A stretch of DNA of 64,000 nt, from the NCBI GenBank assembly GCA_965248255.1, contig CBDFIW010000004.1:62001-126000 (forward strand). Direction: 5' to 3'. This stretch comes from JAKZVK01 sp965248255. GTDB lineage: Bacteria; Acidobacteriota; Terriglobia; Bryobacterales; UBA6623. The notes below the pieces were generated by a model. That model was given only the letters and a program-made list of their open reading frames with translations, was not told where the DNA came from and made no database searches. The position numbers and the translations under genes were made by a program. Shown in pieces: positions 51,434-61,134 of the stretch (position 1 is its first letter; each line of letters opens with the position of its first letter).

Positions 51434-53022
51434 TGTCAAGGCCCAATAGAAATGTCCCCTTCGGTCGCCCAGTAGAAGTGTCCCCTTGGTGATAGGAGAG
51501 AATCGTCATCGTCGGGGCTGTGGAACTGTGGGAATCGCGCAGCGATTTCCAAGGGGCGGTGGGAAGGGTGGAAAACCATCCACGGTTCCTCGAGCCCGGC
51601 ACGGCTGCCGCCACAAGGTTTTCCACGCTTTCCATCCGACCCGGCATTTCCGCAGCCCTCTTATGAATTCGCAGCTCGTGTTTTCCGCAGCACAGGTCGC
51701 CGCCAGGGGTGGTTCGCCGCCGGCTTGCGTCTGGCCACCACGTTCCCCTGCGGTGCCGGCTTCGTCCGCAGCCGTGGCGTCGGCGTGGCGATCACTTCGT
51801 GCTCGATCTCGTGCCCCTCAAACCTCACCTGCAAGCTCTCATCGCGCCCCTGTTGGACCGTCACCCGTGCACCCGCCCCCACGCCCTGATTGCGTTTCGG
51901 CTTCAACTGCAAGCAACGATTCTCGAAACGCACCACCTGGTCGTTGCTCACCACCCGTTCGTACTCGAAGCAGAACACCCCTCGCAGCTCGGTGCCGCGG
52001 GGTAGCGCCTGGTGAAAGTCCGCTCCCGCCGCCGGCTCGCAGCAGAAGCGCTCGTTGTGCTCGGCTAAGTACTCCTCGCCGAGGTAACGGTTCGCCGCCT
52101 CGTAATCAACGATGCCCCGCAGCCGCATCTTCTTGATCAGGCGGTCCTGGTGCGTGCCGTGATGGCGTTCGACACGTCCCTTGGCTTGCGGCGACGATGC
52201 GGCAATGATGCCAATGCCAAGCTTCGCGCACATGCGCCCGAACTGCGTCTCGGGCTTGATGCCTTCCAGTGCTTCCCGCGACGTCGGCTGGCGCTGGTAG
52301 ACGTTTTTCCAGTCGCAGTACAACGCCTTGGGAACGCCGTGTTGGCGCACCCAGGCTTGGAGCAGATCGGCCGCGGCCCAGGTCGTTTCCTGGCCCGAGA
52401 AGCGGCACAGTGCAAGACCGGTCGCGTCATCGACAAAGTTCATCAAACAGGCTTTCGGGCCGCGTCCTTCCAGCCAGTGGTGGTGCGAACCGTCGAGTTG
52501 AATCAGCTCGCCGAAGTGCGCTTTGCGTTGCCGCCGGCTGCGATGCGGTGGGCGCTTGCGACTCCGGCTCCACAGGCCCGCCGCGAGCATCCAGCGCCGC
52601 AGCGTTTCGCGCGGCACTTCCAGGCCCTGATCGGCTGCCAGATGTTCCGACGCCAGCGTCGGCCCGCAGCGCTCGTGCCCCTCGCCCGCATAGTTTGCGT
52701 GCACCAACTCGAGAACCTGCTCGCGGCGCTTGTCATCGGCTCGGTTCGAAGCGCGGCCGACGTTACCGTGCACTAAAGCCTTGACCCCGCCTGCTCGGTA
52801 ACGCTTGTTGAGCCGCTTCGCTTGGCGGTAGCTGACCTCCAGCAGTGCGGTGGCTTCGGTCAACTTCAGTTCCCCTCGTTTCACTCGGCTCAGCACTTCG
52901 CCGCGCCTCAACTCCTTGGCACTCATCCATGTCCTTCCCAATCTTTCACCTCCTCGCAGAGGTCCAGATTAGGGGACATTTCTATTGGGCGCTCAAGGGG
53001 ACATTATCATTGGGCTTCAACA
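51434..53022 (-). mobile_element. IS1202/ISTde1-like insertion sequence, copy 2
   Basis: The element is 1589 bp, nearly identical to 24555-26144, with TGT...ACA ends. The 17-bp direct repeat GAATTCGTCGCAGTTTG flanks it at 51417-51433 and 53024-53040 (one base of overlap or gap at the right end is uncertain). The target is intergenic, between a secreted protein gene and a kinase-propeller gene. Confidence 0.85.
51661..52941 (-). CDS. IS1202/ISNCY-type transposase with rve domain, copy 2
   Basis: A 426-residue transposase differing from copy 1 by only a few residues (for example HERCGPTL for HERFGPTL and a different residue in the tail HPWRRPVLRK). All catalytic blocks seen in copy 1 are intact, so this copy is likely to be active. 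It is the only gene of its element. Confidence 0.88.
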   Translation of the reverse strand: MGRTWMSAKELRRGEVLSRVKRGELKLTEATALLEVSYRQAKRLNKRYRAGGVKALVHGNVGRASNRADDKRREQVLELVHANYAGEGHERCGPTLASEHLAADQGLEVPRETLRRWMLAAGLWSRSRKRPPHRSRRQRKAHFGELIQLDGSHHHWLEGRGPKACLMNFVDDATGLALCRFSGQETTWAAADLLQAWVRQHGVPKALYCDWKNVYQRQPTSREALEGIKPETQFGRMCAKLGIGIIAASSPQAKGRVERHHGTHQDRLIKKMRLRGIVDYEAANRYLGEEYLAEHNERFCCEPAAGADFHQALPRGTELRGVFCFEYERVVSNDQVVRFENRCLQLKPKRNQGVGAGARVTVQQGRDESLQVRFEGHEIEHEVIATPTPRLRTKPAPQGNVVARRKPAANHPWRRPVLRKTRAANS

Positions 53023-53210
53023 GGAATTCGTCGCAGTTTGCGAATTGTGAGGACCGAGGACCACCCGCTTGAATCCTCCGTCAACCTTCCTGATCAGGCG
53101 GTAGTGCCGCACGGCCGCTGGTCATTAGCGGACTCTTCTCGACCGTCACCGCTCGGCTTGGCGGTCTTTGAACTCCGCGAACCAGTTTTGGACGACCTGG
53201 ATGGATGGTT

Positions 53211-53246
<36 letters not shown>

Positions 53247-53738
53247 CTCCGACGGGCTCGGCGACAACGAAGCGCTGTCCGTTGGCCGAGACATCGTACA
53301 TGGGGTACGACACGGTGTTCATTAAGCTGGAATGCTCAAACAAGCGATTCGCCAGCCCCATCGAGAACCTGGAACCCGCCGATACCGGCACAGCGATCAA
53401 CGTGGCTCCTTCGACATAGAACAGCTCTTTCCCGTCCCGGCTCCAACGCGGCTGACGACCGCCGTTCGTTGACACGGTCGACCGCCGTCCACCCTCGGGG
53501 AAGGGCTGTACATAGATCTCCAATTGACCCGACTCATTCGACACATACGCAACATGCCGGCCGTCGGGGGCTAGCTTTGCTGAGCGCTCAATGAATGGGG
53601 TCTGCGTAAACTGGTGCGGTTCCCAGTCGCTGCCGTCTTCGTTGCGCCTTAGGTACCACAGGTCGGGCGGTGTTCGCGGGGTCCAGCCGTCGGCTCGCAT
53701 GAAGAGCACGTACCTTCCGTCCTTCGACCAGTCGGTTA

Positions 53739-54832
53739 TTGAATCCCGCAAATTATTATGACACTTTTTGACAGTGTGGAGCATCTATATATGTATGGGC
53801 AACCCCAAAGGTGTGAAGCGGGATTTCAAGGCGCTGGAGAAGCGCCGTTTCGAAGCGATGCGGCTGCTCCACCAAGGCCACAATCAGTCCGAGACGGCGA
53901 GACGGCTGAACGTCGCTCGCCAAACCGTCAGTGAGTGGCGGCGGCAATACCGCGAGCAGGGTGCGGCCGGACTCCGCCAGGCCGGGCGCGCCGGACGCAA
54001 GCCGCTCCTCGATGCCGCACAACGCGAACGCCTGACGTCGCTGCTGCTGGAAGGCCCGGAAGCCCACGGCTTCCCAACGCCCCTGTGGAGCTGTCCGCGG
54101 GTGGCTCGGCTGACCGGAGACGAGTTCGGGGTCGCATACCACGCAGGCCACGCCTGGAAGATCCTGCGAGCGCTCGACTGGAGCCCGCAACGCCCGGCCG
54201 GAAAGGCGCGCGAGCGCAACGAAGAGCGGATCCGCACCTGGAAGCGCAAGACCTGGAAGCGCATTAAAAAAAAGCCCAAAACGAAGGCCGTACGCTCGTC
54301 TTCATCGACGAAAGCGGATTGAGTCAGAAGCCGCATCGCTGCCGCACCTGGGCGCCACGTGGCCAAACACCGGTGCTGCAGTTTAACTTCAACTGGGAGA
54401 AGCTTTCCGTCTCGGCGGGGCTGACGCTGCGTAACTTCTACTTCCGGCTCTATCCCGGTGCGATCGGCAAAGAGCAAGTGACCGACTTTCTCAAGGCGTT
54501 GGTACGTCATATCGATCGCCCGCTGCTGATCGTCTGGGATCGGCTGCCGGCGCACCGTAGCCGCCTGGTGCAAGAGTTCATCGAACTCTCCGAAGGCCAC
54601 ATCGCAACCGAGTACTTGCCACCCTATGCGCCGGAGTTGAATCCGGTGGAATACATCTGGGCTTACTGGAAGCAGCACGAGTTGCCGAACGTCTGTCCGA
54701 AAGACTACGGCGAGCTGAACGAGCGGGCCCGCAAGGCACTCCGCCGCATGTACCGCAAACCGCGTTTGATCACGGCCTTCTGGAAACAGTCTTCTCTTTG
54801 TTTTGACTGACTCTATATTATGCGGGAGTCAA
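53739..54832 (+). mobile_element. IS630-family element, copy C
   Basis: The element is 1094 bp with the same ends as copies A and B and TA duplicated at 53737-53738 and 54833-54834. It lies in the propeller gene; removing it restores the frame. Confidence 0.93.
53795..54810 (+). CDS. IS630-family transposase, copy C (two frames, -1 frameshift)
   Basis: OrfA (53795-54322) and orfB (to 54810) are joined by the A8 run at 54266-54273. HTH, first Asp (LVFIDESG after the slip), second Asp (VWDRLPAH) and Glu (NPVEYIW) are present. It is nearly identical to copies A and B; one visible difference is Thr for Ala in HGFPTPLWSC. The intact two-frame layout in three copies supports regulated frameshifting. 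Confidence 0.88.
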
Positions 54833-55158
54833 TAGGTATACGAAATCATCCCTCTCGAGCAGAGCCTCTGCTTGGCCACTACCGTCGGCCCGGCGGAAAT
54901 AGATGTCGCGGTTTCCTCGTCGACGAGACGTAAACGCCACATCCTCACCAGTTGGCGACCAAACTGGCCGCATGTCGGTTCCGTCGGTTGACGTGAGACG
55001 GGTTCTCGTTTCGCGGGCGATGTCATACACCCACACGTCTTCATTCAGATTCTCTCGAAAAGTGAAGGCCAACAAATTTCCGTCCGGGGACAAAGCGGGC
55101 CAGCCGATCGCCTCGTGTGGTTGGCCTACCTTATCCGTTTTGTTACCTCGACGGTCTA

Positions 55159-56300
55159 GTACTTACTATCATAAATAGACGCACTTGTGATAGAATAAGG
55201 GCATGGCTAAAAGAGCCACGCCCATCCTTTTGAGTCCTGCTGAGAAACGGACGCTACAGCGCTGGCGACGGGCCCACAAGACCGAACGGCGTACCGCCGA
55301 AAGGGCTCGCATCGTCCTGCTGGCGGCCCAAGGAAAGTCGAACCTGGAGATCGCGGCGCAGTTGGGAACGCGGCCGGCGTCAGCGCTTCCACCGTGGGAC
55401 GGATTTGGCGCGCCCATGGCCTCAAGCCCCACCGCGTCAAGACCCTCAAGCTCAGCAATGACCCGCGTTTCGCCGAGAAACTCGACGACATCGTCGGACT
55501 CTATCTCAATCCGCCTGAGCATGCTCTGGTTCTCTCGCTCGATGAGAAGTCCCAAATCCAAGCCCTCGATCGCACCCAGCCCGGCCTGCCGCTCAAAAAG
55601 GGACGCGGCCAAACGATGACCCACGATTACAAGCGCAACGGCACGACCACCCTGTTTGCGGCGCTCAACAGCCTTGACGGCAGCGTGATCGCCGAGTGCA
55701 TGCCCCGACACAGCCACCAGGAATGGCTGCGCTTCCTGCGCTTAATTGACCGCCGCACCCCCAAGGACAAACAGCTTCATCTCATCGTGGACAACTATGC
55801 CACCCACAAGCATGCCGCTGTGAAGCGTTGGCTCGATCGTCACCCGCGCTTCCACATTCATTTCACCCCGACCTCGGCGTCGTGGCTGAACATGGTCGAG
55901 CGATTCTTTCGCGATCTCACCGTCAAGCGCCTGCGCCGCGGCGTGTTTCGCAGCGTGGACGAGCTCGTCGCCGCCATTGACGACTACATCGCCCAGCACA
56001 ACGGGCATCCCACGCCCTTCATCTGGACCGCGACCGCCTCCGACATCCTCGAGAAAGTCAAGCGCGGACGTGCCGCCCTGCATAAGGTGCAATCTGCTTG
56101 ACGCACTACACTAGTACTTAGTTGCAGAAAGTCACGTGGCATTTGCGTGCGTTGTCGAGATTTTGTTTTCTGTTGAGTTCTCAGGGCTTTCGTGAGTCGG
56201 AACACCCGTGGGACGAGATGCGAAATTTCGGCAAACGCCTTGAAGAATGAGGGGTTTGATGAAAGTCTTCATAGTTACTCTTACTTATGAAATTAAGTAC
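55159..56300 (+). mobile_element. IS630-family element of a second type, internally deleted
   Basis: The ends GTACTTACTATCATAAATAG and, read inwards on the other strand from 56300, GTACTTAATTTCATAAGTAA match at 16 of the first 19 bases and are flanked by TA (55157-55158 and 56301-56302). It sits between a 5'-truncated propeller gene on the left and a 5'-truncated phosphofructokinase gene on the right. A CTAGTACTTA also occurs inside near 56111, so an alternative right end cannot be excluded. Confidence 0.75.
55203..56101 (+). pseudogene. IS630-family transposase, second type, with internal deletion
   Basis: The start MAKRATPILLSPAEKRTLQRW and the N-terminal HTH (SNLEIAAQLGTRPA) are in one frame. 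The rest (VGRIWRAHGLKPHRVKTLK to the C-terminus) is in another. About 70 residues expected between the HTH and VGRIW are missing, so a deletion with frameshift has fused the two parts. The catalytic blocks LSLDEKSQIQAL, LIVDNYATHKH and SWLNMVERFF are intact. As read it cannot make a full transposase, though it could be moved by an intact relative. Confidence 0.85.
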
Positions 56301-56549
56301 TAGCTCCGGGCCTGAATTCAGTCATTCACAGCATAGTTGAGCGCCATTTAAATACCTACACAAAATTAATCGGCCCGCAAGGCGGCGTATGGGGCTTCCT
56401 CGATAGCTTCAAGGGTATGAAAGACAAACAACCGCACTGGAAGAAACTGGATGTGGCGACCACCACGGCATCCCTTGAACGTGGAGGATCTATACTCGGT
56501 TCAGTTAGATATAAGGTTAACTTAGAGGTGATCGCAAAGAACCTCAGTA

Positions 56550-57578
56550 ACTGGGGTATTTACTTGACTCAGGTGACCCCTACATCTTGTGGTCGACAGA
56601 AGCAGCATTTTCAGTGCCGCCGATGATGGACTTGTATGGCACGGGGTCGATGGCGACCGCCTGTTGCACAAGTCGATAGAAGAGCTTCCCTCGGCTGCGA
56701 GAGTTGCGTCGATTAAAGCGGAAGGTAAACTCGTCCAGGTAGTAGTCCAGATGCTCGGGGTTGACGGCCCCCTGATGCGTCCCCAGCAGCCAACGCTTCA
56801 AAAGCAACGCCACGCGGTGCACTCGGGGCAGCAGCTTCGAGGCCGACTCCGGCCCCTCATCGAGGAACGTTACTTCGTGCCGGTAGCCGCGCTTCTGTAG
56901 CGGCTCATAGCCCAGCCAGCCGTCGGTATGAACCGTGCTGCCCCGTTCAATCGCTTCTTCGGCAAAGGGCATCAAGCTTTCTGCGCTCGCATCCCGGACT
57001 CTGCGCATCCGAAGCCGTCCCGTTCCCCTGCCGTCCTCCTGGGCGGCGATGGCAATCAACGATTTGGTATAGGTCTGGCGACCGCGCACGCCCTCTTCTG
57101 GGCTGCCCCAGTACGTCTCGTCCACCTCCACACGGCCGCTGAGGCGGTCGCGACCGGGGCGCACCATGGCGCGGCGCAACTTGTGCAGCCAGCTCCAGGC
57201 CGTCTTGTAGCTGCCCAGCCCCAAGACTCGCTGCAGCCCCAGGGCACTCACTCCGTTTTTCTGACTGGTCACCCACCAGATGGCTCGCAACCACAGCCGC
57301 AGGGGCTGACGAGTGTCCTGGAACACCGTGCCAGCGGTGACCGAGGTCTGCCGACCGCAGCCCGAGCACTCCCACAGCCCTTGCCGGACCGGCCAAGCCG
57401 CGCCGTGTCCGCAGCGCGGACAGCGGAATCCTTCCGGCCAGCGCAGCTGGAACAGATAATCCCGACAAGCCTCCTCCGTCGCAAAGCGGGCCTCGAACTC
57501 AGCCAAGTTCCGCGGATAGTCCTCCATCGCACCGCATACTACATCTTGGGGCTACCTGAGTCAAGTAAATACCCCATT
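56550..57578 (-). mobile_element. IS1595-family element of a second type, copy 2
   Basis: The element is 1029 bp with the same ends as 9581-10609. The 8-bp duplication CCTCAGTA is at 56542-56549 and 57579-57586. It interrupts the phosphofructokinase gene. Confidence 0.94.
56580..57527 (-). CDS. IS1595-family transposase, second type, copy 2
   Basis: A 315-residue transposase almost identical to that at 9611-10558. The zinc ribbon and the ISXO2-like catalytic blocks (VDETYWG, VHTDGW, YYLDEFTFRFNRR) are intact. It is probably active, given the identity of the copies. Confidence 0.92.
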   Translation of the reverse strand: MEDYPRNLAEFEARFATEEACRDYLFQLRWPEGFRCPRCGHGAAWPVRQGLWECSGCGRQTSVTAGTVFQDTRQPLRLWLRAIWWVTSQKNGVSALGLQRVLGLGSYKTAWSWLHKLRRAMVRPGRDRLSGRVEVDETYWGSPEEGVRGRQTYTKSLIAIAAQEDGRGTGRLRMRRVRDASAESLMPFAEEAIERGSTVHTDGWLGYEPLQKRGYRHEVTFLDEGPESASKLLPRVHRVALLLKRWLLGTHQGAVNPEHLDYYLDEFTFRFNRRNSRSRGKLFYRLVQQAVAIDPVPYKSIIGGTENAASVDHKM

Positions 57579-58428
57579 CCTCAGTAATTGGGAAGTGGAC
57601 ATCCTTTATGTGATCGGGGGCGATGAGTCTCTTACGGCGGCACACAAGATCGCCAACTATTGCAAGAAGACAGGTAAAAAGACCATAGTTGTGGGAATAC
57701 CGAAGACAATGGATAATGATATCCTTTGGGTTTGGCAATCATTCGGTTTTAATACATCAGTTGAACGCGCCACGTCGTTCATAAACACGATACACTCGGA
57801 GGCCGAGTCAACGCGTCGTATCTGCGTGGTGGAATTCTTTGGCGCTGAGGCTGGATTTGTTGCCGCGAACGCCGCGCTAGCTAGTGGCCGTGTAGATCTT
57901 GTGATGATACCGGAAGTATTCGAAGGACTAAGTAAATCGAGGGCAGAGGCTACACTCATTAGTTATGTCGATAACCTCAGGACAAAGATCAAGGATCGGG
58001 ACAGAGAAGGAAAGAACCCGCACGCGGTGGTGGTTATAGCCGAGGGCGTAGCTAAAGTTCTTGCCAATGTAGGTGCCCATTTCGCGGAAGGCGCGATTGA
58101 CAGAGATGTGTTGCCGAGGCAATTTGCGGACGGACTACGGGCCGCCAACAATGCCGGAGAGTCTATGACGGCCTTCACGCTGGAACCGAGGCACTATATT
58201 CGGGCCATTCCCGCTAATTCCCATGATCAAATGTACTGCAAGCGCCTTGGCGCATTAGCGGTGGATAACGTGCTAGCAGGGTACACTGACTTCATGATAT
58301 CGCAGTGGCTGACGGAGTACGTGCTGGTGCCTCTCGAACTCGTTGCGGAAAATCAGAAACATGTTCCGTCTGGTGGCATGTTCTGGAAACAGGTGGTTCA
58401 AAGTACAGGGCAGCCGGTAGTTAGTTGA

Positions 58429-58914
58429 CTCATGCAGTCTAATGGGTGAAGCTGGTGGAGTAGTGCAGCGGTGGACGTCTACTCTCTGAGGGCGCTATTC
58501 GGTGTACCCTTGGAGGCCAGCCACCTGATACCGATGTGGTCTTCTCGTCGGAGAATAGATCGTCTAGTTTATGTTGGAGACTAATTTAGTTCAATCTCTA
58601 GGTCTAAAGGCACCGCCTTTCAGGCGGTCAGCTTCGAGCACCGTTTTTCTTCCGTGCGGCGACTGTCCAGGAGCGGTTGGGAAGGTCGTATCAACGGGAC
58701 CGCACGTTGCTCGCAGACTTCACCCGCATCACCGTTTGCTTACACCGCGCGCCACGGAAGCCTCATCTTCTTCAGGCGACTTTCAGTCGCAACCGAACCT
58801 ACCGAGTTTCAGTCGGTAGTTGTTCAGTTATCGTATTCAAGCCTTGACCAGTTTGACGGCAGTGTGATTCATGCGGAATCGGGTGTGTGATAATACTTCG
58901 ACAGTTGGTTACCC
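58429..58914. other. Intergenic region with three TTTCA-loop hairpins
   Basis: No gene is supported. Three hairpins share the loop TTTCA but have different stems: 58612-58628, 58776-58790 and 58801-58817. The glpX promoter should lie near the right edge; no clear ribosome site precedes glpX. Confidence 0.6.
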
Positions 58915-59925
58915 ATGACATCCGATGAAGAACAGGACTTAGCGCTACGGATCCTGCCAGTGGTTGAGGAGGCGGCGATTGCGGCAGCCCGAACCATGGG
59001 CAACGGAAACCGGAGGGAGTGCGATCGTGTGGCGACAGTGGCCATGCGCAGTGCATTCGAGAATGTCCCTATCGATGGAACGATCACGATCGGCGAGGGG
59101 GAGCGTGACAGAGCGCCCATGCTCTACATCGGTGAGAAGGTGGGCGCCGGCAGCGATGGCGAGGCGCGGTTCCCCGCCATTGACATCGCAGTCGATCCGC
59201 TGGAGGGAACGAACCTGTGCGCCACGGGTACGCCGGGCGCGTTGGCCGTGCTTGCCGCGTCCGAGAAAGGAGGCCTGTTGCACGCGCCGGACTGCTACAT
59301 GGAAAAGATCATCGTCGGGCCCGCGTGCAAAGGGAAGGTGAATCTGGACCGCCCTGTGGCCGACAACCTCAAGAGCATCGCGCGCGCTCTCGACCGTGAC
59401 GTGGACGACCTAGTCATTGTGGTGCTGAACCGCGAGCGCCACGAAACGCTGATCTCGGACATTCGAAGCGCCGGCGCCAGAATCCGCCTCATCGGTGACG
59501 GGGATCTATCCGCCGGCGTGACGGCGGCGATTCGGGGCTCGGGCGTCCACGCGGTGATGGGTACGGGAGGCGCGCCCGAGGGCGTGATCTCGGCGGCGGC
59601 GATGCGCTGCCTTCACGGCGAGATGCTAGGCCGCCTCATCATCGATACGCCCGAGCTGAAGGAGCGCGTCGAGGCCATGGGCATCTCCGATCCACAGCGC
59701 ATCTACACGGCCGAGGATCTGGCGCCCGGAAAGCTGATGATCTTCGCCGCCACCGGCGTCACCGGGGGGCTGGCGGGCGGAGGGATGTTGAACGGCGTAC
59801 GATTCTTCGCCGAGGGGTCACGCACGCAGACGCTGGTCATGGCGCGCTCGACCCAGAAGGTGCGCTTTGTTGACACCATCCACATGGAGCGGCCCCCGGG
59901 ACCGCGCGGCGTGCGGTTGTACTAG
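58915..59925 (+). CDS. glpX: Class II fructose-1,6-bisphosphatase
   Basis: The 336-residue GlpX-type enzyme hydrolyses fructose 1,6-bisphosphate in gluconeogenesis. Family hallmarks are AAARTMGNGNRRECD, GTITIGEGERDRAPMLYIGE, the metal site DIAVDPLEGTNL and MGTGGAPEGVISAAAMRC. The length is normal. It lies directly after the broken phosphofructokinase, the enzyme of the opposite reaction, on the same strand. It uses host-like high-GC codons, unlike the phosphofructokinase. Confidence 0.95.
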   Translation: MTSDEEQDLALRILPVVEEAAIAAARTMGNGNRRECDRVATVAMRSAFENVPIDGTITIGEGERDRAPMLYIGEKVGAGSDGEARFPAIDIAVDPLEGTNLCATGTPGALAVLAASEKGGLLHAPDCYMEKIIVGPACKGKVNLDRPVADNLKSIARALDRDVDDLVIVVLNRERHETLISDIRSAGARIRLIGDGDLSAGVTAAIRGSGVHAVMGTGGAPEGVISAAAMRCLHGEMLGRLIIDTPELKERVEAMGISDPQRIYTAEDLAPGKLMIFAATGVTGGLAGGGMLNGVRFFAEGSRTQTLVMARSTQKVRFVDTIHMERPPGPRGVRLY

Positions 59926-59927
59926 CC

Positions 59928-60003
59928 GTGGTAAACGAGCCGGGCCGGTACAGGGGCCCGCCCCTACAGCTCCTACGCCTAAGCAATCTCCGCGACATTC
60001 CAA
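59928..60003. repeat. ~80-base intergenic repeat, copy after glpX (inverted)
   Basis: On the minus strand it reads GGAATGTCGCGGAGATTGCT, then GCGTAGGAGCTGTAGGGGCG and CCCCTGTACCGGCCCGGCTCG to TTTACC. It matches 50494-50590 in the same order and lies between convergent genes. Confidence 0.75.
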
Positions 60004-60027
60004 CAGCGCAGCGCAGATCTCATTCCA

Positions 60028-60972
60028 CTACCACGGCATCTTGCGCTTCGTATACTTGCGCCCGATCTCAGCCGCTTCCTGGTTGCCTGATCCGATCATC
60101 ACGCCTTCGTCGAGCTGCTGCCTTACGTTGTCTTTGTTGACGCCTTCGAGGAATGCAATCTTCGTTTTCTTGCAGGCTGCAAAGACACGGTTGCGAGCGT
60201 CCCGGATGACCTTCGAGTCCAGAACGCCCGGAGTGCCGTAGGAGAGGCTCATGTCACCCCCACCCCACTCAGCAAACCCGATGCCGGGAACAGCGGCACT
60301 GGCCTCGGCATTCTGCAATGCGTGACGGTCTTCGATCTTGAGGCCCAGTAGGATCTCGCCGTTCGGATCGAGCGGCCAAGGTTCGGCGCGCTTCGTGTAC
60401 TCGTCGCCCGAGATTCCCCAGATCCTCGAAGCGAAGCCCTGGCTACCGGCGCCGCGCAGTCCCTCGCCAATGCCGCCCACGGTCTTTTGGTTCGGATACC
60501 GCGACGCCTGGACGAGCACGCGGACGGCCTCCGGCGTGCGCGCATGGCAAAGCAGAATCCCGTGAACGCCAGAGGAGAGCACCTGGTCGATCATCCAGAC
60601 GTTGGCCCTCATGACGTACTCGTCGAGTCCGGTGAGCGGCAGGGTGCAGATGACGGTAGGCGTGCGGTGGCCGCTCTTCGTCGGGCCGCCGTCGACCAGG
60701 CCTCGCATGAAGGCGCGAATGCCGGGGATGTTGAACGCGCCGTGCTCCATCTCGAGGCTGATGTAATCCGCCCAGGTGTGCGCCATCTCCTTGCCCTTCT
60801 CGTAGCTGATGTCGGTGGTGGCGATCTGGCTGTAGTAGATCGGCTGACCGGCTGCGAGTAGCTCGATCGCACGGTTAATTCGCTTCGGCGTGGGCGGCGC
60901 CGACTCCAAGGTGGAAAGGCCCGTTAGCAAAGCCGTCATGGCCACGGTGAGAAAGAGTGCCGCCTTTTTCAT
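60028..60972 (-). CDS. HpcH/HpaI-family aldolase with signal peptide
   Basis: The ~314-residue protein is a class II-type aldolase/citrate lyase-like TIM barrel: ADYISLEMEHGAFN, the metal-binding LGLKIEDRHALQNAE (Glu) and VPGIGFAEWGGGDMSLSYG (Asp). Such enzymes cleave 4-hydroxy-2-oxo acids in the cytoplasm. This one has a convincing signal peptide (MKKAALFLTVAMTALLTGL), so it is probably periplasmic, which is unusual. ATG at 60972 has a GGAGG ribosome site upstream. It diverges from the amidohydrolase gene. Confidence 0.85.
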   Translation of the reverse strand: MKKAALFLTVAMTALLTGLSTLESAPPTPKRINRAIELLAAGQPIYYSQIATTDISYEKGKEMAHTWADYISLEMEHGAFNIPGIRAFMRGLVDGGPTKSGHRTPTVICTLPLTGLDEYVMRANVWMIDQVLSSGVHGILLCHARTPEAVRVLVQASRYPNQKTVGGIGEGLRGAGSQGFASRIWGISGDEYTKRAEPWPLDPNGEILLGLKIEDRHALQNAEASAAVPGIGFAEWGGGDMSLSYGTPGVLDSKVIRDARNRVFAACKKTKIAFLEGVNKDNVRQQLDEGVMIGSGNQEAAEIGRKYTKRKMPW

Positions 60973-61134
60973 TTCAGTCCTCCGTGCGGTAGCGCTTCGT
61001 ACAGGTTGTGAGAGCATCCCCGCTAGGGGTCGCGGTCAATCATAGCACGCGGGTGGGTACCGATTCGCTGTGCTAAAATTCCGCTTTGGTCCGCGTTTGC
61101 ATAGCGGTAGCCACGTCCAACGAGGAAGGCTTCT

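Larger units (their letters stand above)
56303..58428 (+). pseudogene. 6-phosphofructokinase, 5' end lost and split by IS1595
   Basis: Pieces 56303-56549 and 57587-58428 join in frame after removing the IS1595 element and one copy of its 8-bp duplication, giving 362 residues. The first piece starts APGLNSVIHSIVERHL, so about a dozen residues with the nucleotide-loop start are missing at the IS630-like end. Conserved blocks: VWGFLDSFKG, VIGGDESL, PKTMDNDI, FGAEAGFVAA, VVIAEGV, RHYIRAIPANSHDQMY. PKTMDND suggests the PPi- or mixed-type group. It phosphorylates fructose 6-phosphate in glycolysis. The DNA is AT-richer than its neighbours, suggesting transfer. No functional product is expected. Confidence 0.88.

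Noticed and set aside
58440..58560. Possible tRNA or tRNA-like segment after the phosphofructokinase
   Set aside because: No cloverleaf with a T-arm GTTCGA motif could be drawn.
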